Positions 5,336 through 9,733 of a stretch of 9,733 nucleotides of DNA are shown in pieces (position 1 is the stretch's first letter; every line of letters starts with the position of its first letter). Both the position numbers and the translations under genes were made by a program. The notes beneath the pieces were generated by a model. That model had not been told where the DNA came from and ran no database searches. It saw only the letters and a list, made by a program, of their open reading frames with translations. Source of the stretch: Candidatus Aenigmatarchaeota archaeon (lineage in GTDB: Archaea; Aenigmatarchaeota; Aenigmatarchaeia; CG10238-14). The stretch covers positions 1 through 9,733 of the forward strand of contig DAOVGP010000040.1 of NCBI GenBank assembly GCA_030672375.1, written 5' to 3'.

Positions 5336-5381
5336 ATCCTGTCCGTTAGTCGGTCCCTGGGTTCAAATCCCAGCCCCTGCA

Positions 5382-6116
5382 TTATTTTTTTCCCTTGTAA
5401 AACATCACTAAACTTATCCAAACCATTGGTGTTAACACAAAAATAACTATCAATGCACCCAACACTGGAATCAAACTTATTACCAATGCTAAGATTCCAT
5501 AGAATGAGAGTAAACTAAGCATTTCAAAGTAATTTTTCTTAACTATTCTTATACTCATCACAATAGTTTCAATCACGTCCAATCGATCAACGACTATCCC
5601 AGGAAAAATCAAAGAAAACAAAATTATCATAAATAAAAATAGAATAATTCCTATTACAGCTCCACCAGGAAAAATGAACCCAAAACCTAAGACTAATATT
5701 GTCATCAAGAAGAAGCCTATAATAAAAACAAGAATACAAGTGAGCAGACCCGTTAAGCCCATCCTTCTCGCAACTTTAAACATTGTATTAACTCTCGTTC
5801 TACCTCTCAAAGCTTGGGCGGCCATACCGTATAATCCAGTTTTGAGAAAGGCCCAAACCAATCCAGATGTTACGAAGAATATGAAAGCTTTGCCCACACC
5901 CTCTAGAAGGGATAAAACAGAAACTATCCTAGATATAAATTCCCTAGGAGATAACAAGATTAAAGCTGATAATTCTGCTGAACTGAGTATTATTCCTATT
6001 CCTATCAATGCAATAATTCCAACTATTATTAAGACAAGTAATTCTGCTACTACAAAACTCATCCAATTTTCTTTATAACTTTCCCATGATCTTCTAATGT
6101 AATTAAGAGCTTCCAT
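5382..6116 (-). CDS. Polytopic membrane protein of unknown function
   Basis: A 244-aa, very hydrophobic protein with about six membrane segments. There is one near 20-45, one or two around 55-95, a pair at about 120-170 and a pair at about 195-240. The N-terminal ALNYIRRSWESYKENWMSF and the later SIRIVKKNYFEMLSLLSFYG resemble each other (amphipathic stretch, then Lys-aromatic before a membrane helix), suggesting an internal repeat. This arrangement is common in poorly characterised prokaryotic membrane families, and no catalytic motif is visible. The function is not known. The start ATG lies 67 bp from the divergent protease gene and shares an AT-rich promoter region with it. The 3' end abuts the tRNA-Leu gene on the opposite strand. 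Confidence 0.85.
   Translation of the reverse strand: MEALNYIRRSWESYKENWMSFVVAELLVLIIVGIIALIGIGIILSSAELSALILLSPREFISRIVSVLSLLEGVGKAFIFFVTSGLVWAFLKTGLYGMAAQALRGRTRVNTMFKVARRMGLTGLLTCILVFIIGFFLMTILVLGFGFIFPGGAVIGIILFLFMIILFSLIFPGIVVDRLDVIETIVMSIRIVKKNYFEMLSLLSFYGILALVISLIPVLGALIVIFVLTPMVWISLVMFYKGKK
5385..5391 (+). terminator. T7 terminator of tRNA-Leu, inside the C-terminal codons of the opposing gene
   Basis: Seven T follow the tRNA 3' end by 3 nt and are a plausible archaeal terminator. On the other strand the same bases form the terminal AAA codons of the membrane protein, whose stop codon touches the tRNA. Confidence 0.55.
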
Positions 6117-6183
6117 TATACCAATTAATATTAATTATCAAATAAAATAAGTTTTTCTAAGGGAAATTTTTTAATGTGAGAAA
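6117..6183. promoter_or_regulatory. Divergent promoter region between the membrane protein and the S2P-type protease
   Basis: A 67-bp, almost pure A/T spacer separates two divergent starts and contains TATA-like sequence on both strands. For the minus gene, the TATTTTATTTGA stretch on the minus strand is about 27 nt from the ATG, implying a very short leader. For the plus gene, TGTGA (6175-6179) lies 4 nt before ATG 6184 as a weak Shine-Dalgarno sequence. Exact promoters cannot be assigned. Confidence 0.45.
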
Positions 6184-7341
6184 ATGGATATAGAAACTCT
6201 GTCGATTTTTGTCTTTTTTGGGGTAATCGGAATTTTGTTATATCTTGACAAAAAAAACATCGAATTCAATAAAGGACTTGTGATAAAACGTACAAAAAAA
6301 GGAATAAAAATTCTTTCAGAAATTGCAAAAAAACATAGAAAATTTTTAATAATTGTAGGTAATTTCGCTGTTGGTTTATGTATTGTTGTGTCATTAGTTG
6401 GCCTGTTCTTTTTAGTTCGTGCGACCTTTTCTGGTGAGAGGAGTGCCGGTCTTGTTTTACCTACTGTAGGTGAGTATCGTTATCCAGAACCTATCTACAG
6501 TGTACCATTTTGGTATTGGATTATCGCAATTTTTATTATCGTAACCGTTCATGAGCCCATGCATGCCTTATTCGCTAGATTAGAAAGAATAAAGATAAAG
6601 GATATGGGTATCCTTCTCTTTTTTGTCCTTCCTATAGGGGCTTTTGCAGATCCAGATCAAAAACAAATGAAAGGATTATCGACTATAAAGAAATTAAGGA
6701 TTTTTGCCGCAGGAAGCTTTGGGAACATAATCGTTGCAGGTATCTTCTTCCTTCTAATAATGAGTTATGATTTTTTGGTAAGTTCTTTGATAGAAGGTGA
6801 TGGTATTGTTTTTGAAAAAACCATAGAAAACACTGGAGCTCAAGAAGTTAGTTTGACTGGAATTATAAATGAGATTGATGGAAAAGAAATAAAATCCCTC
6901 TTGGATCTTTCTGAAACAATGAAGGGCATAAAACCTGGTGATACAATCGAAGTTAAAACAACTCAAGGAACATTTCAGATAAAAACTACTCCAAATCCAG
7001 AAAACGCAGAAAAGTCATTCATAGGTATTAGTAATCCTAGGACTTTATTCGTGTATAAAGGATTTATAAAGAATTTGGGTGTAGTTTCTGGAGGAACTCT
7101 ACGTTCTCTATTTTGGATTTTAGGCTTGTTAGAATGGGTATTTATCCTTAGTCTCGGTGTTGGTCTATTCAACTTATTCCCAATAAAGCCCCTAGATGGG
7201 GGTTTGATGCTAGAAGAAATCATCAAACATTTTTATAAGGGAAGGTATGTCTCACATATGGTTAATGGTATTTCATTACTGGTCTTATCATTGCTCCTAA
7301 CAAACTTATTTGGACCCAGCATTTTGGGATTGATAAAATAA
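6184..7341 (+). CDS. Site-2 protease family (M50) intramembrane zinc metalloprotease
   Basis: A membrane protease that cuts substrates within or next to the bilayer. The 385-aa product starts with hydrophobic helices at about 5-20 and 53-78. A helix carrying the zinc motif HEPMH (H123, E124, H127) follows. After further membrane segments there is a soluble part at about 200-285 that looks like a PDZ domain (TGIINEIDGKEIKSL..., then GDTIEVKTTQG). The second catalytic motif, FNLFPIKPLDGG, has D338 as the third zinc ligand. Both active-site motifs are intact, so the enzyme is probably active; the substrate is unknown. It is divergent from the membrane protein at 5382-6116 and convergent with S3Ae, with only 2 nt between stops. 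Confidence 0.93.
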   Translation: MDIETLSIFVFFGVIGILLYLDKKNIEFNKGLVIKRTKKGIKILSEIAKKHRKFLIIVGNFAVGLCIVVSLVGLFFLVRATFSGERSAGLVLPTVGEYRYPEPIYSVPFWYWIIAIFIIVTVHEPMHALFARLERIKIKDMGILLFFVLPIGAFADPDQKQMKGLSTIKKLRIFAAGSFGNIIVAGIFFLLIMSYDFLVSSLIEGDGIVFEKTIENTGAQEVSLTGIINEIDGKEIKSLLDLSETMKGIKPGDTIEVKTTQGTFQIKTTPNPENAEKSFIGISNPRTLFVYKGFIKNLGVVSGGTLRSLFWILGLLEWVFILSLGVGLFNLFPIKPLDGGLMLEEIIKHFYKGRYVSHMVNGISLLVLSLLLTNLFGPSILGLIK

Positions 7342-7343
7342 AA

Positions 7344-7895
7344 TTATTTAACCTCAACTTTTCTTATTTCAAAAATCCTTATGGGATAAATTTTACTGCC
7401 TTCTTTCAAAACTGAATTCTTTATCGTGTTGTTTATTACTTTCTCAATGAATTTATCCAAATCAATAGACTCTATTTCTTTTTTGATTTTATCTTCAACG
7501 AATTTCTTCAAACTAATTTCAACGATTTTCTTAATCTTCTTCCTCGTTATGGTCATGCTCTTAACTCTGAGATTCTTTCCATCTTTGGTTTTCAGATCCT
7601 GAACCGTATCTATTTTTTTAATTCCATACCTGATTGATCTAGATATATAGTCTCTTAAACACTCAAATCCAACAAACTCAGTATGGCCCTTATTCCCATC
7701 AATCTTGGTTACTTTGAAGTAGAACTTTAGATAATATTTACTCAAATCGTCTATCAGATTTATTAAGTTCACATCTACTTTTCTCCCGATCAATGTTTTA
7801 GGATCTCCAACTGGTGTTTCACCGATTACTTTCTCGTTGAATATCTTGGGTGCTACCAAAGTGTACCATTCCTTTCCTTTCAATTTCTTTGGCAT
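7344..7895 (-). CDS. rps3ae: Ribosomal protein eS1 (S3Ae)
   Basis: A small-subunit protein shared by archaea and eukaryotes, located on the platform near uS11 and the mRNA exit. The 183-aa product is slightly short for the family. It begins with KEWYTLVAPKIFNEKVIGETP, the family N terminus, and continues with GRKVDVNLINL, then a beta-rich section with FVGFECLRDYI, and ends with YPIRIFEIRKVEV. The ATG at 7895 lies four bases after AGGTGA (7905-7900 on the minus strand), whose last three bases are the stop codon of S15, so the two genes are translationally coupled. It is the last gene of a three-gene minus-strand operon. Confidence 0.96.
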   Translation of the reverse strand: MPKKLKGKEWYTLVAPKIFNEKVIGETPVGDPKTLIGRKVDVNLINLIDDLSKYYLKFYFKVTKIDGNKGHTEFVGFECLRDYISRSIRYGIKKIDTVQDLKTKDGKNLRVKSMTITRKKIKKIVEISLKKFVEDKIKKEIESIDLDKFIEKVINNTIKNSVLKEGSKIYPIRIFEIRKVEVK

Positions 7896-7899
7896 CCCA

Positions 7900-8355
7900 T
7901 CACCTCTGCACTATAAGTTTAGCTTGTTTTGGGTCATACCGCCAGCCAGGAAGAATGCCCTTTCTATCATAATATTTGCCTAATCTCCTGATTTTAGATT
8001 CTAGGAGTTCCAAACCTCTTTTAGAAGTATAATCTTTTTTGTTTGTTCTCAAGTGTTCCCTGAGGTTGACTGTTTGTTTTAAAAGATTTAAAAGATCCTC
8101 TGGAATCTCTGGATATAGATTGTTATCTTTCATTATTTCTGAGATATCCTTGCCAGTCATATTCTTTACAGAAGGTATTCCAAACTGATCACGCAGTATT
8201 AAACCAATCTTAGAAGTTGAATTTCCTTCCTTTGCCAACTTGACAACTAATTCTTCCACTTCGTTCTTCTTATATCTGACCCATCTTGGCGGGGTTTTAG
8301 TTGAAGGTCGTTTGGATCCTGCTTTTCCTTTTCTTCTAGCGTGTATTCTTGCCAA
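7900..8355 (-). CDS. rps15: Ribosomal protein uS15, archaeal/eukaryotic type
   Basis: A primary 16S rRNA-binding protein. The 151-aa product has the N-terminal extension seen in archaea and eukaryotes (MARIHARRKGKAGSKRP, then PPRWVRY). After it come GLILRDQFGIPSVK and the helical S15 core with LREHLRTNKKDYTSKRGL, then LLESKIRRLGKYY. The start is TTG at 8355, directly after the TGA stop of the upstream gene. GGTGA (8364-8360 on the minus strand), four bases before the TTG, lies in the last codons of that gene, so translation is coupled. S3Ae follows 4 nt after the stop. Confidence 0.97.
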   Translation of the reverse strand: MARIHARRKGKAGSKRPSTKTPPRWVRYKKNEVEELVVKLAKEGNSTSKIGLILRDQFGIPSVKNMTGKDISEIMKDNNLYPEIPEDLLNLLKQTVNLREHLRTNKKDYTSKRGLELLESKIRRLGKYYDRKGILPGWRYDPKQAKLIVQR

Positions 8356-8586
8356 TCACTCACCAAACATCTCTTTTAACAACCATGTGAATATCAAACC
8401 AGCAGTCGAAAGAAAGGCTATCAAGGCACCTAGCATAGCCAATATAGCTGGTATGCCTTTAGGAGTTATTATAGTTAAACCTATTCCTGACGAAAGCATC
8501 AATGCTCCGACTATTAAAAACACTATACAGTATCCTTCTGCCTTTTCAAATTTACTCTTACTCTTCAACATACCTAAAATTTCCAT
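8356..8586 (-). CDS. Small two-helix membrane protein of unknown function
   Basis: A 76-aa product with a short basic N terminus (MLKSKSKFEKAEGY) and two hydrophobic segments at about 19-40 and 45-70, ending KEMFGE. The family is not recognised. Support for it being real: it abuts S15 with zero spacing, its final codons form the S15 Shine-Dalgarno sequence, and the frame is clean with typical membrane composition. The start may be ATG at 8586 or the second Met five codons later, which is also near a purine-rich sequence. It is probably the first gene of the operon with S15 and S3Ae. Confidence 0.75.
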   Translation of the reverse strand: MEILGMLKSKSKFEKAEGYCIVFLIVGALMLSSGIGLTIITPKGIPAILAMLGALIAFLSTAGLIFTWLLKEMFGE

Positions 8587-8613
8587 GTTTAATCTACCTA
8601 TTTCAACATAAAT

Positions 8614-8630
8614 AAAATAAATATACTTAA
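8614..8630 (-). promoter_or_regulatory. Candidate TATA box of the small membrane protein-S15-S3Ae operon
   Basis: On the minus strand TATATTTA (8625-8618) precedes the ATG at 8586 by about 32 nt. Initiation about 26 nt downstream of the TATA centre would fall near 8596 and give a leader of about 10 nt. The surrounding region (8587-8653) is AT-rich and holds a second TATA-like element, TTTAAATATTTT, so the assignment is tentative. Confidence 0.4.
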
Positions 8631-8653
8631 GAATTTTTCTAAAATATTTAAAA

Positions 8654-9277
8654 TCATCTTTTCATGTACCTGGCTCTTTTTTTTATTTCTTCAACCCTTT
8701 TCAATACTTTACTTGCATCAAAATATTCTTCTTTATAACCTTTAATAGTGTTTTTCCAGCAGGTATCTAATATTTTAAAATGTGTTGATTTCAAAGCTTC
8801 ATGTAATAGCTTCATGTCAGTGCCCTGATTTTCTATTTTCTTAGAGAAGAAACCTAACCCAAAATCTATGAAATATATTTTTTCATTTTTCATAATCATG
8901 TTGGAAGTCGTGAGGTCGCCATGAATTATGCCTACCGAGTGAAGCTTTCCTATTAATCTCCCAATATTAAGAGAAATCTTTTCTATTGTTTTTTTATCAG
9001 ATTGATTCAATAACTCTTTTATTCTTTCACCATTAATGTATTCCATAATGATTTTGTTCTGTTTTTTATCGATTTCAAGAATTTTTGGTGTAGGAACCCC
9101 TGCTCTTTTTGCTTGAGATAAAAGACTAGACTCCAACGAAGTTCTCTTTTTTCTTATCTTTTCATCAATCTGTTTTATCCTATACTTCTTTTTTATCCTA
9201 TCTTTAATTATGACATCTTGCCCATCTAGTTTTGACAAAAAGAGTTTTGCCTCTGCTCCTTGTTTTATCATCTTCAT
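8654..9277 (-). CDS. bud32: Kae1-associated kinase/ATPase Bud32 (KEOPS subunit), stand-alone
   Basis: An atypical small kinase of the KEOPS complex, which helps Kae1 make t6A37 in ANN-decoding tRNAs. The 207-aa product has the Bud32 hallmarks: a glycine-poor N loop GAEAKLF (7-13), the catalytic-lobe lysine K25, the segment DRIKKKYRI, then MEYINGE (78-84). The catalytic HGDLTTSN (119-126, with D121 and N126) is followed by the DFGLG magnesium loop (138-142). The C terminus ends in a basic RARYMKR tail typical of the family. It is not fused to Kae1, unlike in many Euryarchaeota. Its ATG overlaps the stop of the upstream pyrophosphatase (ATGA), so the two are probably cotranscribed. Confidence 0.95.
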   Translation of the reverse strand: MKMIKQGAEAKLFLSKLDGQDVIIKDRIKKKYRIKQIDEKIRKKRTSLESSLLSQAKRAGVPTPKILEIDKKQNKIIMEYINGERIKELLNQSDKKTIEKISLNIGRLIGKLHSVGIIHGDLTTSNMIMKNEKIYFIDFGLGFFSKKIENQGTDMKLLHEALKSTHFKILDTCWKNTIKGYKEEYFDASKVLKRVEEIKKRARYMKR

Positions 9278-9733
9278 ACCATCATCTTTGAAATTCTTTT
9301 AATATCTTTTAAAAATTTATCTAATGCCTTTCTTCTCATAGATATTTTATCTTTTTCTTCTAGTTCAAGTTGTGAAAAAGTCTTAGAGTATCCTTCAGGA
9401 ATGAATATAGAATCAAATCCAAATCCGTGTGTTCCCTTCATTGGTTTTTTTGAAATATATCCATTTACTCTACCAGAATACACGATTGGGAATTTTTCCG
9501 GAGAACATATAGCTATAGCTGTTATTACATAAGCTGATCTATCTGAAACATTCATTCTATTCAAAAGGTCACACCAGTACTTAAAACCAATACCGTGTTT
9601 TTTTGTTTCTCTATCTATAAGAGATCCGGGAAGTCCATTCAAAGCATTTATGAATAATCCAGTATCTTCTACCAAGACTGTCTTATTGTAAATTTTTGAT
9701 GCTTTCTTTGCTTTATCTTTCGCAACTTTTTCA
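9274..9733 (-). CDS. rdgB: XTP/dITP diphosphatase (HAM1/RdgB family), N terminus outside the window
   Basis: Hydrolyses noncanonical purine nucleotides such as dITP and XTP to monophosphates, keeping them out of DNA and RNA. The frame is open to the window edge at 9733, giving 152 codons plus stop; the N-terminal strand with the nucleotide-binding SGN motif is missing. Visible family blocks are EKVAKDKAKKAS, VLVEDTGLFINALNGLPG, DRSAYVITAIA, GTHGFGFDSIFIPEG, and TFSQLELEEKDKISMRRKAL. An internal TTG at 9675 is not the start, because homology continues upstream of it. The stop overlaps the Bud32 start by four bases. The pairing with Bud32 suggests an operon. Confidence 0.93.
   Translation of the reverse strand, partial: EKVAKDKAKKASKIYNKTVLVEDTGLFINALNGLPGSLIDRETKKHGIGFKYWCDLLNRMNVSDRSAYVITAIAICSPEKFPIVYSGRVNGYISKKPMKGTHGFGFDSIFIPEGYSKTFSQLELEEKDKISMRRKALDKFLKDIKRISKMMV

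Larger units (their letters stand above)
5255..5381 (+). tRNA. tRNA-Leu (UAA favoured, CAG alternative) with two introns
   Basis: Acceptor GCAGGGG pairs with CCCCTGC and the discriminator A is at 5381. The D arm is GCC...GGC with a large loop. A class II variable arm (TCCGTTAGTCGGTCC) and T arm CTGGG/CCCAG follow. All of this is typical of archaeal tRNA-Leu. Between anticodon-stem halves CAGG (5284-5287) and TCCTG (5337-5341) there are far too many bases. The base after CAGGA would put C at position 33, where U is invariant, so a single intron at 37/38 cannot work. Two introns solve this. UAA product: remove 5288-5315 and 5323-5335, keeping 5316-5322 with anticodon TAA (5319-5321). CAG product: remove 5288-5302 and 5310-5335, keeping 5303-5309 with anticodon CAG (5306-5308). 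Both give an 86-nt tRNA. UAA has G37, usual in tRNA-Leu; CAG would have A37. CCA is not encoded. Confidence 0.9.

Noticed and set aside
5316..5340. A third anticodon-like segment, ACT-TGG-GA, in tRNA-Leu
   Set aside because: Using it would make a 9-nt anticodon loop with a proline anticodon on a leucine body, and there is no TGCG splice strand before it.
5674..6078. Long plus-strand open frame opposite the membrane protein
   Set aside because: Its product is low-complexity and Lys/Pro/Thr-rich, as expected from the complement of a membrane protein gene; the minus frame has clear membrane-helix structure.
1..9733. CRISPR array, insertion sequence, attachment site or replication origin
   Set aside because: No spaced direct repeats, transposase, terminal inverted repeats or origin-type repeats were seen; the two tRNA genes have no duplicated 3' ends in the window.

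Overview
The window comes from an AT-rich archaeal chromosome. The evidence is archaeal/eukaryotic-type ribosomal proteins (eL8/L7Ae, eS28, eL24, eS1, and uS15 with the long N-terminal extension), RNA polymerase subunit D with iron-sulfur cysteines, an archaeal GluRS, a stand-alone Bud32 kinase, TATA-type promoters, and tRNA genes interrupted by short introns that fit bulge-helix-bulge (BHB) folds. The lineage cannot be fixed by eye. An uncultivated, small-genome (DPANN-like) archaeon is a guess based on base composition, tight packing and scattered tRNA introns.

Layout. 1-282: 3' end of a MEMO1-family gene, followed by a T-rich terminator. 330-1979: gltX. 2050-2799: L7Ae-S28e-L24e operon. 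2843-2928: tRNA-Ala(GGC) with a 14-nt intron in the variable loop. 2977-5231: S13-S4-S11-rpoD operon, in which S11 carries an apparent frameshift in a run of eight A. 5255-5381: tRNA-Leu with two introns. 5382-6116 (minus): polytopic membrane protein. 6184-7341 (plus): site-2-type intramembrane metalloprotease. 7344-8586 (minus): small membrane protein, then S15, then S3Ae. 8654-9733 (minus): the end of a HAM1/RdgB-type nucleotide pyrophosphatase, overlapping Bud32 by four bases. No gene-free stretch exceeds 300 bases.

Most of the window serves translation and transcription: ribosomal proteins, an RNA polymerase subunit, GluRS, two tRNAs, and the Bud32 subunit of the t6A-modifying KEOPS complex. 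A membrane protease, two membrane proteins and a nucleotide-pool cleaner are interspersed.

The most unusual object is the tRNA-Leu gene. A 13-bp tandem duplication inside it (5295-5320) creates two copies of the 3' splice site of the first intron, each followed by its own anticodon mini-exon. One choice of splice sites gives anticodon UAA (introns of 28 and 13 nt). The other gives CAG (introns of 15 and 26 nt). Both remove 41 nt, leave an 86-nt class II tRNA-Leu, and use the same four-base-pair CGCA/TGCG central helix. The UAA product has the better helices and the usual G37, so it is the favoured product. Mutually exclusive splicing to two leucine isoacceptors is a testable possibility.
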